64,000 nt of DNA from Phycomyces nitens (Eukaryota > Mucoromycota > Mucoromycetes > Mucorales > Phycomycetaceae): contig JAHRBC010000004.1 in the NCBI GenBank assembly GCA_022702545.1, positions 4,804,001 through 4,868,000 of the forward strand. Direction: 5' to 3'. Made by a program: the position numbers and the translations under genes. The notes under the pieces are model-generated. The model was not told the DNA's origin. It was given only the letters and a program-made list of their open reading frames with translations, and did not search any database. Positions 1 through 11,278 of this stretch are shown here, piece by piece. The number at the start of each line of letters is the position of its first letter. Positions within the stretch are counted from its first letter, which is position 1.

Positions 1-27
1 ATTAGTCAAATAATCTCTTACCTATCC

Positions 28-905
28 ATGGAAAGAGTAATTAGAGTATACTCCAAGCTTATCACGTCAAACTTGAAGGGCGGTAGAAATGCCAGTTTGC
101 TTGTTGAGCGCTTTGCTGTTCATAGCTTTGTCAGTTCAGCAAACAGCTCTCAGAATTATCCTAGTACAAGTCAGCCGTCCACATATAATGAAGCAAGTTT
201 CTTAGATCTTCCAGATGGTGTAAGTGCTGCCCAGCTATGGGAGCCATTCAACTGACATGCCAGCTTGAATGATGATGACTTGGAAGGTGTCAGCAGCCCT
301 GTTGTCAAGAATACTTTGGCAAAGTACTATGTGCGAAACAGTGGTATGAACAGTATTGAACTTGATGACCCGACAATTGTTGTTGCTTCTCGTCTTTGGA
401 AAAATTCAACCGTACATTCTTCATGTATGTACCGAAGAATAAAAAACGAGACCAGACGTGGCAATCATCATGTGATGTTTACCTGTCCGTACAGAAAGTG
501 AGTATTGGTATTATTCAAAATACAAAATAGAGATCACTTGCATTTTTTATATTTTTATCTAGCCGTCGCAATATAACTATTCAAAGCTGGTTTATTGGCA
601 CCATGGAATTTTATTTTGAGCATAAAGAGGTTGATGGCACACTGCACTTTCTGGCATTTGTTGAAGTGATGAAAGAGCATGGTACAGCAGCCCATGACTC
701 ATCTGTGCCAATCGTAATATGGCGGTCACACAGCTCAACTGGACAAACAACCCAGCCAAAATATGCTGTTAATGTGGATGACATTCAGCATCAAGTTGGG
801 CTCATCCAGTACCCTCCGAGTAGTAATCAGTTCTTTATCATTGCACCATATTATGTGTTTAATGACAATCTGCGTGTGACCATGGGGAACCTTGCCACTT
901 CATAA
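28..905 (+). pseudogene. Decayed gene of the CACTACGGC family (C-terminal remnant of a transposase-like protein)
   Basis: The reading frame runs 28-497, then an intron 498-562 (GTGAGT donor, CTAG acceptor), then 563-905. An in-frame TGA at 253-255 splits the first exon. The second half reads as a compact hydrophobic/aromatic domain (FYFEHKEVDG, LAFVEVMKEHG, VNVDDIQHQVGLIQYP, FFIIAPYYVFN). This resembles the C-terminal module of the large Tnp2-like transposases here (IQYLF, HVFAFVKW, ILPVHRI) in layout only, not in clear sequence identity. No catalytic core is present. The start at 28 is simply the first ATG; the frame is open upstream toward the window edge. Almost certainly non-functional. 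Confidence 0.6.
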
Positions 906-1006
906 AAATTTTCTTTTTCTTTTTTCTTTCCTTATAAATATCAATACCAAATAAAATAAAATAAAATGGCTAATAATGTCAAAAACAAAAAAATTGTTTC
1001 AAAAAA

Positions 1007-1315
1007 ACGGTAGCATAACTACCGTTTTGTTCACACAGGCAAAAAATTATTTTTCTCAAAAATGCTCAACATCTTTAACACCAAATAAAATGCTCATTTC
1101 AATAAACAACATTGCCTAAAAACTTACGAGCCCTTTATATGGTACTACAACTACCTCATTGCCAGATGAAAAGACATTTCATGCAACTTTTATGAATCGG
1201 GATCAATGACATTACCTTTCAACCACAATCTGCGGAGATAAAGTGCTCTAAAATCATAAAAAATGGTAGTTATGCTACCGTTTTTGGCACAGCTACCGGT
1301 CCTTCCGCTGTAGTG
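1007..1315. repeat. Subterminal CGGTAG/CTACCG hairpin motifs, right end of M1
   Basis: Inverted pairs of the hexamer occur at about 1008-1026 (ACGGTAGCATAACTACCGT) and about 1263-1282, plus one more CTACCG at about 1293. The same arrangement lies at the right end of M5. Short motifs repeated in both orientations near the termini are where CACTA elements bind their DNA-binding protein, so these are candidate recognition sites. Confidence 0.6.
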
Positions 1316-2045
1316 TTGAGTTTGGTTGTGTAGTGTAAACTGGTCAAGAAGGTTTACGGACAGTTAAAGGCTAGTTGATTTCACTCGGGACAATCAATGG
1401 ACAGAAATCGGGATAAGAACGGACAGCAATGGACAGCAACGGACGGAAAATACGAACAACGGACAATGGAACCAACAGTGAGACAGAGATCTTATAACTT
1501 TAACGGAAAACAGCCTTGTATTTCACTCAGGACAATACAAGCTCAAATTGGGTTCAAAAGAAAATAATCGGAAAACTGAATGAATTTTTATTGATAGAGA
1601 TATTGCTCTTCTTTTATACAAAACTATTGAATAGTTCTTCTTACTAATTATGTTATTCAAATGCCATTCCAATCGTAGCTAAAGATAAAAGAGATTATAT
1701 GAACAAATCCGGAAAAGTGTCAATGAACAAGAAGTATAAAATATGGGGGGTAAGCTGGAAAGAATTATCAAAGTGTGAACAATGGAATGGGTAAAGGTAA
1801 AAATGTCAGGATAAATCAAAGTGAGGGGAAATAATCTTTAAAGATAAAAAAGGAAAAAGAATTGAGACAATATTCTCGACAAGAAATCCGGAAATTTGGG
1901 ATAACTTCAGGTCCCGCTGAAGTTCTGACGATGGTAATGACGGTTAGTTGTGACGTAGCGCTCTTTCTTGGTGGGGCCCTTAGTGACGTCACGGAATTTC
2001 TGCTAGTTTTGTGGTGCAGCTGACAAATCTACAACACCTGTGTCA
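1316..2045 (-). repeat. L1: LTR-like unit (start interrupted by M1)
   Basis: This is a non-coding repeat that ends ACACCTGTGTCA at 2045, one base before the TGACGCGTG start of L2. Its first bases were separated from it by M1. It contains a T-rich core near 1580-1625 which, read on the minus strand, gives a TATA-like box followed by AATAAA, as in the other L units. No open reading frame worth calling was seen. Confidence 0.6.
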
Positions 2046-2804
2046 ATGACGCGTGTTGAGTTTGTTGTGAGTGAAAACGAGTCAGAAAAATATAGTAAAT
2101 TAAATACCTCACATTGACAATAACGAGGGTGCAATAAAGAATGAATATAACGGGGGTAGAACTGCAATTCAAAGACAGCAAGAGGACAAAAGAAGAGAAA
2201 ATGAAGAAATAGACAGAGATATATGAACTTTGCTCGGGACAGTTAGATATATTCTTGACAGCAACGGATACAAGGGATAGGAATACAAATAGAGAGAGAG
2301 AACTAGATAATTTCGCTCAGGACAATTAATCAAGTTGACAGCAAGGTACTGGGAAGTTATAAAATCAGGAAAAAGGGAAAAGGATGAAAAGAAAAATCAA
2401 TCTTGGCACGAAGTATGTTTAGGAATTTCTATACAAGACAATTCACTAATTCAGGGACGGAAAATAAGAGAGAGATAACTGATAATCACTACAAAAATTG
2501 AGTGGTTTCATTCATAGCAAACTACTATATTATCTTACCATTAGTAGACTGAAGTTAAACATAATAAACTTTTTTATTTTTGATGGCAATTATATTATTC
2601 AATATGTTCTATTGAATAGAATAATAAAGTAAAGCCTTTTATATATGATATTTGTTTGTGATTTATTTCTACTTCTTGTAACTATATTGTGAAATTAATT
2701 GTAGTAGAAATAATAAACAAATCAATTATTATCATAGTTATTCTCATAAGAAGGAAGAGAAATATGACCAGTATGCTTGCAAGTAAATAAGTTGACTGAA
2801 AATA

Positions 2805-3065
2805 ATGAATTGTCTTGTAGTTTTATTATTATTTAACAGCATTGTGTACACTCTTGTTCTTTATCTAGACATCTTTTTCAACCTAATAAACCATAAATTA
2901 CAAAGATATGAAAATGATGGCAGGTATATTCTTTTGGATTATCATTTTTATTGCCCGCATTTTATCAGGGTCAAACAGCCTTTTAATACAAAGTATTTGT
3001 TTTTCCTTTTTATTTTTTATATTCTTTTGTGCCTAAATATTACCGCAAAATACTCTGGTAATTAA
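2805..3065 (+). other. 86-codon hydrophobic ORF shared by M2 and M8 (uncertain)
   Basis: An 86-codon ORF rich in Leu, Phe, Ile and Tyr with two hydrophobic stretches. Its counterpart in M8 is at 35038-35298 on the minus strand, with a handful of substitutions. It ends next to a possible splice donor (CTCTG followed by GTAATT). It may be the first, longer exon of the third unit, or an accidental ORF in AT-rich DNA. The two copies are too alike for conservation to mean much. Confidence 0.25.
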
Positions 3066-3121
3066 TTCTTTTCTTTCTCTTGTAAATATATTTTTTACTC
3101 AATATATTTTATTATTTATAG

Positions 3122-3617
3122 GTAACTGCTTATAAATATATTATGGGGCTCTCTATTGCACTTGGCTGTATATTCAAAGGTAAAATCATATTATGCTAAA
3201 GCTATTTTTTATTAACTAAATCACTCTTTTATATATAGCCGCAAATTCTATTTTTCTATCTATCTCAATATAATATTCTGGTAAACATTTTATATTATAA
3301 ATATGTCCTCTTTAATAACATCTATAACAGACGTCTTTCTATACTCTTATATAGATTCCTGATTAAAATTATCTGGCTATTCCAATAGCTATATCTTGTA
3401 AGTAAACCAATATTTTAGTATTATATATTGCCTATCTACAAATATTAACATATATCTATTAGACAGTAATCATTTGTTAGTATATTACAGAGAGTCTATC
3501 AAATGTTCTGTTTATTAGATTAAAAATGTAAGTATAAGAATGAATGGTTTATATAAAAATTATTTACTAACAATCTTCTCTTTTACTTTTAGACAGTATT
3601 GGCTTTCTCTCAGCTAG
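3122..3617 (+). other. Third unit of M2: chain of very short exons
   Basis: Five candidate exons with good splice signals occur in a row: 3122-3179 (58 nt), 3239-3280 (42), 3331-3397 (67), 3463-3527 (65) and 3593-3617 (25). The introns are 59, 50, 65 and 65 bp, with donors GTAAAA, GTAAAC, GTAAGT and GTAAGT and acceptors TATAG, ACAG, TTAG and TTAG. The 25-nt exon is followed by GTAAGTATCC. The chain runs toward the partner-side terminus. I could not assign a single reading frame, so it may be a spliced non-coding RNA or a micro-exon gene. Confidence 0.5.
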
Positions 3618-4511
3618 GTAAGTATCCTGGCTCTATTAAGAACCAGTTCATGGTGCCGACCAAGAAATATTGATTGGTAGAATAGATATACCAAAGAAAC
3701 AATCTAGAGACTAGAATATATAGCACAAATGAATTTTTTTATCAAATAAAACGAAAAATAAAATTTTTCAGAATCTATTGCTCTAAAAAAACAACAAACC
3801 AGGGAGGCTTGTTTGCGTAGAATAACTACAGTTAGCTTGCAATAGTCTACAATCATCCTTGATGGACTGTTAAAATATACTATAAAGCCCACTATAAAAT
3901 ATAATGAAAGATAAAACTGGTTGTTTGTAAGTGGTCAATCTCCCCTGACACAAACTGTCTGTGTATCGTAAAATACAATGCAAAAAAGGGTAGAGCAACT
4001 AGGAATATATTGTGGCCACAATGTATATTTAAGTTTTGCACTGTTTGAGGACATTTAAATATTCTACAATGGATTCTTGTACACCAGTAGGTAGGCTGAT
4101 TCAGTTCACCCCCATATCTTTTTAGTCTACTACGGATCACGATTATATATTACCAAAAGCATAGTAAAACTACACAATTAAGTAGCTTATTTTATAAGTT
4201 TTATCTACATAATACCCTTGGACTTTTGTAGTGAATGTTTATTGATTGAAATTTTGGTCTCTTATATAGCACTGGAAAAATGGGCTGGATTACTAGTGCA
4301 CCAAGAGTACTTGAAGGTGTAGGAAATATAGGCCTTTTTTTCAACTCAGAAGATTTTTTTTATTCAAATAAAAAAAGACTTTTTAACAGATCCTATTGGT
4401 TCGGGCAAACAAGTAAAATACAATAGTTTTTTTTTGTCTATAAATTGACAGCAAATAAAACATATGAAGCACTTGTTTCCTTTTTTATCTTACAATCGAA
4501 TCACACAAAAT

Positions 4512-7500
4512 ATGTCTTCTGCTTCCCAAAACAACACTGCCTGTTACTGTAACAAATGCAATGGTAACCAAGAAGGGTTCTCTATGGTATCCAGACGCAA
4601 TTATCAGCGTCATGCCAAAAGAGCAAGAATTGAAGAGGCTGGACGAACTGAGAGTAGTATGTATTAATTTTATATTTACTGCGCAATAATAACCATTATT
4701 CTTTAATTGAACCTCAGGCACACAAAGTGTCATTATGGATGTTGATGTTGAGGGTAAAAAATATTTATTTGAAAACCAGTTTAAGGGCAATAAACTAATC
4801 TATTCCATATTTGTAGCAATCCCGATGTTTGAATCTGAATCCATGGAAACAATGGGCGGTCAGGCCAACCTACCTTTTTGGATTCCGTCCCGATGTCTGA
4901 CGATGATTTGGTTGACAATGAGGTCAATTGCGATGACACCGAGATTGTCAATGACAGCAACAATGGCGACAATGTGGAGAGTGATGTTGAGGAGATTGAT
5001 GTTGAGGAGTTCAACGGCGAAGGTCAGTATTGAATAACTATCATAAAGAAGCATGCCAAAATTGAGTGTTAATAATTTTCCTTTTTTAAAACAGAACCCT
5101 TTGGTGCTCCTGGTATGCCCAAAAATCCAGTGCACAGGGCCATTGCCATTTTCGTTGTTCTTTTTGCATCCCGTTATGCAGTCAACAAGGGCGCCGTTGT
5201 ATTGATCCAGTTTGTCAATGAGCTCTTGACAGTCTACGGACAAGACTTTCAGCTCCCAACAAGTCTTGCTGGTCTTCAGAAGATGACGGGTTTTAGTGAT
5301 ATCACCAAAGATATCAAACGATTCGTGTCATGTCCAGATTGTCATCAAATATACGAAGAATCTATTTCCGTTCCCCCTCTCTGCAGCTCTGTGAAAATAG
5401 GCGCAAATATAACTTGTAACTGTGAGCTGACAAAGAAGTTGACGTCTGGTGCCATGGTGCCAAAGAAAATCTTTGTGTATCAGTCCATCAAAGATGCACT
5501 CAAGGTTCTCTTTCTTCGTCCTGGTTTCGAGCAGAAGATCGGCGTCTGGAACGACGAGCTGAAGGTGACAGACACCATGTGCGACATTTACGATGGCAAG
5601 ATGTGGAAGGAGTTGAAAGACAGTGATGGTCTTTCATTTGTTGCCCGCCCTCGTTCTCTTCTGTTGACTCTAAACATCGACTGGTTTCAGCCGTTCGATG
5701 GTGTAACCCACTCCTCTGGTGCTATATATTTGGCAATCAACAACTTGCCCAGAGATGAAAGATTCAAACCAGAGAACGTCGTCTTGGTTGGGTTAATGCC
5801 TGGACCAAAGGAACCCAAATCTTATGAGATCAACAACTATCTCAAGCCGTTGGTGGATGACCTTGAGCAGTTGTACGTTGGAATGACGATTCCAACCTTT
5901 GAATGTGGATCTGGAACAACTGTCCGTGCTGCGCTCCTTATGGTGGCATGTGATATTCCAGCAGCCAGAAAAACAAGCGGATTTACGTCCCACAATAGCA
6001 CTAACGCCTGCTACAAATGCAGCCGTCAATTCAGTCGTCTTGCTGGGACAAGCAGTGTGGATTTCCGTGGTTTCGACTATTCGCAGTGGTCTATTCGTAA
6101 TGGTGTGGAAAACAGGGTGCATGCTGAGGAGTAGAAGAGTGCAAGTACGCCCTCAGAAAGGCATCAGCTGGAGGTCGAAAATGGTGTTCGATGGTCGCAG
6201 TTTCATCGCCTTGGATACTTTGATCTAGTACGTGGAACGATCATTGATCCCATGCACAACTTATTCTTGGGTACGGCGAAGAGGATGGTGGACAAGTGGA
6301 TCGCTGGTGGCGATATTAATAATGGACAACTTAATGACATGGAGCAAATCGCCAAGACAATGATCCTGCCAGCTTCATACACTTCATTAACAGCGAAAAT
6401 TGGAAAGGGATTTTCATTTATGAAAGCTGACGAATGGAAGTCCTGGGTGCTGGTGTACTCTCCCATCTTGTTGAAAGATGTTCTCAATGATGACAAGTTC
6501 AGAAACTGGATGGACTTTGTCGATGCCTGCCGTCTCCTTGTAAAGCCATCCCTATCATTTGAAGAACTTGACGATGCCCATGACTACCTTGAAAAATTCT
6601 GTCAAAAGTGCGAGCGTCTTTACCCTCCTAGTGTCCTCACCTGCAATATGCATCTGCACCTCCATCTTCGCGAGACCATTCGTGATTTTGGACCAGTGTA
6701 TGGCTATTGGCTCTTTGGGTTCGAGCGATACAACGGTTTGCTAAAGAATGTGAGCACTAACAGAAAGGATAGTTTTGAGGCAACTTACATGAGGAATTTC
6801 GTAGAAGAAGCATACAAGGCCGATTATGTGCAAGCAGTCCTTGGATACTCCAGTAAGATCCCATTCTCTTCTGTCTTTGCCAAGCTCGTATCTACACCCA
6901 CACTTCCAGCCACAACTTCGCCAATCAATCATCCTCAGTTCAACTTGCAAGATTTTGTAAATGCTTCTCTGACCACAATGGATTCTGCAAAGGGTAACGA
7001 GCCTCTTCCTCCTTTGGCTTTTCCTCTGCAAGTTGGAATGAAAACATTAATTGGTGATATCGATTATCCACATTTGCTGGATTATTATAAGCATGCTTAT
7101 GACCTTCCCAGTCTTACCAGCTATCAGCACGCCTTCTCCCCGTTTTCCTTTGTTGATAACGAGATCACAAAGTTGAAGTCCATCAACTTACTTGGCCAAG
7201 TATATCGCGGTTCAAACAGACAAGGAAATGGAGGGTCGTTTATACAAGCACTGTTTGTTGGCAGCAATGAGGACGTTGTAAATGCATATACAGGCCAGAT
7301 TCAGTATCTCTTTACACACAAGTTCGTGCCACCACCAGTTGATGATCTCCACCCGACTCGCATGGTTCATGACAATCAACATGTTTTCGCATTTGTTAAA
7401 TGGTTTGTCACAACCTGTGATAGAACGCGAGAGAATGAAGGTGTTGAGGTGTATCTCCCAAGGCATTCTCCAGATGACTTGAACAGTATTCTTCCAGTGC

Positions 7501-7598
7501 ATAGGATTTTGTTAGAAGTTGCCATTGGACAGCAAATCACTCGAACTAATAGGAAAACAATGCTCGTCATCCCTCTTCCCAAAAAAATCTGCGCCTAA
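4512..7598 (+). pseudogene. Tnp2/CACTA-type transposase gene of M3, one nonsense codon
   Basis: Exons are 4512-4656, 4718-4753, 4864-5022 and 5095-7598, all joined in phase 1, for 947 codons. Exon 1 has CYCNKC followed by a His-rich basic stretch (zinc-binding candidate); exon 3 is acidic. Exon 4 has the core: NIDWFQPF, CDIPAARKTSGFTSH with NACYKC, DPMHNLFLG and FERYNG. The Asp of NIDW, the Asp of DPMH and the Glu of FERY are the probable DDE triad. The single lesion is TAG at 6132-6134, where M9 has TGG in the same context. Everything after it stays in frame to 7598, so the inactivation is recent or the stop is read through. Confidence 0.88.
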
Positions 7599-7727
7599 TA
7601 TAAAATAAAAAATATCTTCTTCTTTTAAAGATAACCAAAATTAAGGCACCAAAAAATATACTTTATATATATTGACGGTATTACGTTCTTGGGGAAGTGG
7701 GTGAGAAAATATAAACAATAACTTTAT

Positions 7728-8823
7728 TTATACATCGTTTCTAAAAGCCCACTGTGGGAGGCGGGAAACCACGTCATTTGGGGCCGCTGAGTTTGACACA
7801 CTCTTAAAAACCCGAGGCAAGAATTGATGGGAATGCAAACCCATTCCATCAAGGACATGAGAGTCAACAATAGTGATGAGTCTATTAAACTGAAATACAA
7901 GTATTAATATTTTATATAACAATTCAGACACGTAACCCAGTTATTGCCTTATTATTATTTACCTCATCACTTCTCCATCCTGGGCGAACAGTACGGATGA
8001 CACGTTTGGTACCACTTTCAGATGTCTCTATGTCAGATTCACCCTCGGACATTGCCTCCTTTATTATCATGTTGGCACAATCTTTGCCCATCATCTCATT
8101 GATTGTGTCCTCATTGTCAAGGTAAGCATTCAAGCGCCGAGAAAGGCTCTAAAATTCTCAGTTAATACTGCTTCTTTGATATTAAATATTTATTAGTTAT
8201 TTAAAGTATATCTTACCTCGCCTGCACGGTTTGCCCTTCTTGAACGAGTGTTCATGGCAGCTTTCTCCGAAGAAGACTTCTTGTCTCTGGAACTTTGGCT
8301 CCTGAAGTTGGTGTGAAGATTCTTGTACAGATCGCTTCTCCTCATTCCCTTGCTCTCAAACTTGGGCTCCAAGTAGTTGAGGATCCTAACAACTAACTCC
8401 TTGTTTGGACTTTGGTTGAAAGGAACGTTTGTATTCCACTTTGGCTTATTATTGTTTGCCAACATCTCTGCAGCTATTCTCGACGAAAACTTTGGCTTCC
8501 ACATAAATTTGCGAATTGCCGTCTGACACAGTATATGAGATAATGAATTGATAACATACTATATAATTTGCTACTTACATAGACATCGTTGTTTGTCTGC
8601 TTGGTTGGCACAACTGGTAGAAGAGCAACAGGTGCAACAGGAATGGCAGGAGAGTTGACAAGAGCAGTGTTATGGGCACTACCCAATGCACCGATTGCTC
8701 TAATGGCTGAAGCATTACCAGCCACAACAACGTTGAGTTGAGCCTTTACAGACCCCACTTGCACTTCGACGTTTGTCATTTTGCCTTCCATCTCGGAAAG
8801 CTTTGCCATAATCTGTTCCATGT

Positions 8824-8858
<35 letters not shown>

Positions 8859-8905
8859 CCAGCAGGAGTGGGACGAGGAGCAATTGTTCTTCTTTGGTTA
8901 ACCAT
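7728..8905 (-). CDS. Partner protein of M3 (326 aa, TnpA-like role inferred)
   Basis: Exons on the minus strand are 8905-8579, 8522-8217 (306 nt), 8148-7963 and 7889-7728, all phase 0. Exon 1 has a Pro-Ala repeat (8824-8857) and a predicted helical segment. Exon 2 is basic and contains W-K-P-K, FNQSPNKELVVRILNYLEP and RSRRANRAGE. Exon 3 ends with the family signature EAMSEGESD...RPGWRSDE immediately before the donor. Exon 4 ends LPQWAFRNDV. No known domain recognised. Its constant pairing with a CACTA transposase suggests the DNA-binding partner role that TnpA plays in plant En/Spm; this is inference. No lesion seen. Confidence 0.8.
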
Positions 8906-9017
8906 TTTCTAGAATATGGTAAAGTATATTTCGATTATAATTATTAGTTTTTGTTCAATTGAAATAAAAATAAATACCATATACATACAAAAACTGTTTG
9001 GGTGAGTGAGTGAGTAA

Positions 9018-9037
9018 GTGTGTGTGTGTGTGTGTGT
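9018..9037. repeat. (GT)n microsatellite
   Basis: A short run of alternating GT in the upstream region shared by the partner gene and the third unit of M3. Confidence 0.8.
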
Positions 9038-9336
9038 AAAGGTAAGAGAGGTTGAATATCAAAAAGGTCATTATATATAGGCATTTTGAATGACTATAAA
9101 GATGTTCCTCTATTGTCTTGAAGCACTGAGATGCAAATCGGCCTTGATATTGTTTTTGGGCTCAATCCATCATGCTTTCCGCAGCATGCTTCAAAGGTGA
9201 AAAAATTTTCAGACTCTCTCCTTTTTCTTTGGTTCCCTTTATTTTTCCTTTTGTTTGCTTTTTAATATCGGCGCCTTTCTCTGGTAAGACATTTTTTATA
9301 CCTCTTTATACACACAAATTAACCTCTTTTTCATAG

Positions 9337-10007
9337 ATGTGCGCTCCCATTCCAACTCATCCTTTCCACAATGGCCATCTAGACAAATACTCACTGGCCG
9401 CATTCACTGGTATCATCATCTTGATAAAAATTATTTTCACTTTCTCTCTTAGATTGGCCAAACAACTTATGTAAGGATGTCATCGGCACCAGGTAAAAAA
9501 TTTTCTTTCAATCATACTTGTTCCCTCTCTGACTCTATTCCATTGTAGACTGCCCTTTCTATTCACGCCATTGGCCTCCTCCATCATTCGTGATTGTAAT
9601 CATAAAGGTAATATTCTTTATAAATCTCTTTTGCTTATCCAAAATATTATTCAGACTATTTATTAATAATTATTATTATGTGCTTTATAGACTCACTTGG
9701 TCTTCCTTTGCACACCATACCCCCTACTTTGATAACCCATTCGGCTCCTGGTATGTAAATTAAATATATCATCACTCTGTTCACCCATATTAATTTTTAT
9801 TCCCTTTTTTATAGTAAAACCCGCCACACAGCCCATCCAGCCTTAAAATTCAAGTCCCCTTTGCGCACTCTTGCCCATCTCTTGCAATGTAAGTATCTTT
9901 TGACACACAAAAATTTTCTCTTTGTACCCCATATCAATAACACTTCTTTATCTTTTACAGAACACTCCCGCAGCCCAAAAAATCACTGGATATTCATATT
10001 TTTGCAG
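9337..10007 (+). other. Third unit of M3: six short exons in a row
   Basis: Candidate exons are 9337-9409 (73 nt), 9453-9492 (40), 9549-9607 (59), 9691-9750 (60), 9815-9888 (74) and 9961-10007 (47), each with a polypyrimidine-AG acceptor and a GT donor. Introns are 43-83 bp. More may lie upstream (donors near 9197 and 9284). From the ATG at 9337 a frame stays open across four junctions for 87 codons, ending at TAA 9844-9846. In another phase the 74-nt exon matches the exon-end peptide pattern of M9 and M12 (HT..A......L..L.H.LQ). The unit is divergent from the partner gene and points at the right terminus. Confidence 0.55.
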
Positions 10008-11278
10008 GTATTTTTTATGTAGAAAAATATTCCATCCAAATAGCAGCAGGCAACCGGGTAGAAACGGCTAGGCCATAGGAATAGGCGTAATAGTAGACCC
10101 TAAACCTAGAAACATTCTATTCTTTCTAATAAATATAAAAACGTAAAACATTACCAATCAATTATAAATGGGAAATCAAATAATGGGTGATATATTATTG
10201 GTCAAGAAGAATAAAGAAGATTAAATACTACACTATGAGGATGAAAAAAGTGTAGTAAAGATGTAAAATACTACAGTGTTATTCTCTCAAAATAGATTCT
10301 TTCAAAACGGAACCGCACATTTAAATGCTTAATCCCCCCATAACCTAATTAGATATACCCGCCGAAAGTGCTACTGGACCTCAGCTGCAGCACCTCTTTC
10401 AATAATTATGCTAGCAATTATCACGACATACTGCTAGCAGCTAAGACCAGGTTGTTCTCAAGCGGAATTATATGTAGAGTCTATCATAATTCAGGTAATT
10501 ACACTATTGTTTACTTATCTTTCCACACTGGTAATCAAGCCCGTTTTTCCAGTGTAGACTTTGTAAAATGTTACTTAGTGATAAATGGTGAATTGATTAA
10601 TAATAAAATATAGGAATTGGGTGTGTGAATGAAAAATAGAACAGTATATGAGATAATGGATAAGGATAATAATGACTTTGGGGGGAGAGGTATGAGATGA
10701 TAAGACAAAATAAGATATGATAGTATGAGAAAATGGGATATACAGTGAAGGTGATAATATAAAAATGGAGGACAAATATGATAAGACAAAATGAGATATG
10801 AAAATGTGCGAAGACAATGTAAATATGAAGTATGAAGATATGGATAACAGTAATATGATAAAGTGAGCAGTGTGAGAGAAGGGACAGAGATATGAAGGGG
10901 TATGAATAAAATGAAGTGCCGATGTGTGAGAGGGTGTAAAGAGGTAGATAACATGAAGAGAAAGATAAGTGCGCACAGACAGCAACGTGGGGAGAAGGGA
11001 AAGGAAGATAGATGACAAAAATAGTGTACAATGGATAAATATGGAAATGGATAGGAGGGGTTTGAAATGAGAGTGAGGGTGACAAATATGGAAAATCAAA
11101 GAAGTGCGGAGAAAAGGGAGATATGAGAAATAAGGTGACTTGCCAATGGAGAAAGGTGACGTTGCCAAGTTGATCAGGATGCTACGTCACGCTTTCTAGC
11201 AGGGAAGGCCTTGGAAAAGTCACGTGAAATGGAGAGAAGTGGGCGAAGCTGGAAACCCTACAACACCCGTGTCACAAT

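Larger units (their letters stand above)
1..1315 (+). mobile_element. M1: right part of a CACTACGGC-family CACTA-like element (truncated by window edge)
   Basis: Only the right 1.3 kb is in the window. It is nearly identical to 22286-23600 of M5, and ends in CTACCGGTCCTTCCGCTGTAGTG-like sequence, the inverse of the M5 left end (CACTACGGCGG). The element sits about 9 bp inside the start of LTR-like unit L1, since the L-type motif TTGAGTTTG follows directly at 1316. The left end and target duplication are outside the window. It carries the same decayed gene as M5, with the same internal TGA. Confidence 0.85.
2487..4233 (+). mobile_element. M2: 1.75-kb non-autonomous deletion derivative of an M8-type CACTA element
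   Basis: Ends are CACTACAAAAATTGAG and ...GGACTTTTGTAGTG, flanked by the 3-bp duplication AAT (2484-2486, 4234-4236). The uninterrupted site is in L6 near 20190 (ACTGATAATGTTTATTG with a single AAT). Bases 2487 to about 2640 match, inverted, the transposase-side end of M8 (about 40262-40418). Bases about 2760-4233 match, inverted, the partner-side 1.5 kb of M8 (33868 to about 35345). Both protein genes are gone, but the intron-dense third unit is kept. Orientation is opposite to M8. Confidence 0.9.
4270..10554 (+). mobile_element. M3: full-length two-gene CACTA element (6285 bp)
   Basis: Termini are CACTGGAAAAATGGGCTGG at the left and the inverse of CACTGGAAAAACGGGCTTG at the right, an imperfect inverted repeat of about 30 bp. 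The 3-bp duplication is TAG (4267-4269, 10555-10557). L6 near 20221 has the uninterrupted sequence CTCTTATATAGACTTCG. Contents: transposase gene on plus, partner gene on minus, convergent with a 129-bp gap, and the short-exon chain beside the right end. Confidence 0.93.
2047..11274 (-). repeat. L2: LTR-like unit split by M2 and M3
   Basis: Pieces are 2047-2486, 4234-4269 and 10555-11274, about 1.19 kb once M2 and M3 are removed. It starts TGACGCGTGTTGAG and ends ACACCCGTGTCA. It is nearly identical to L6 (19750-20263 plus 23601-24281), which serves as the empty site for both M2 and M3. The piece at 10575-11168 is strongly purine-biased and gives a spurious low-complexity ORF on the minus strand. 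On the minus strand a TATA-like box and AATAAA lie at 4237-4269. Confidence 0.7.

Noticed and set aside
10575..11168. 197-codon Ser/Ile/His-rich ORF on the minus strand, with a 206-codon copy at 23555-24175
   Set aside because: It is the complement of a purine-rich, low-complexity strand inside L2 and L6; all three frames are open there, and the sequence looks like nothing functional.
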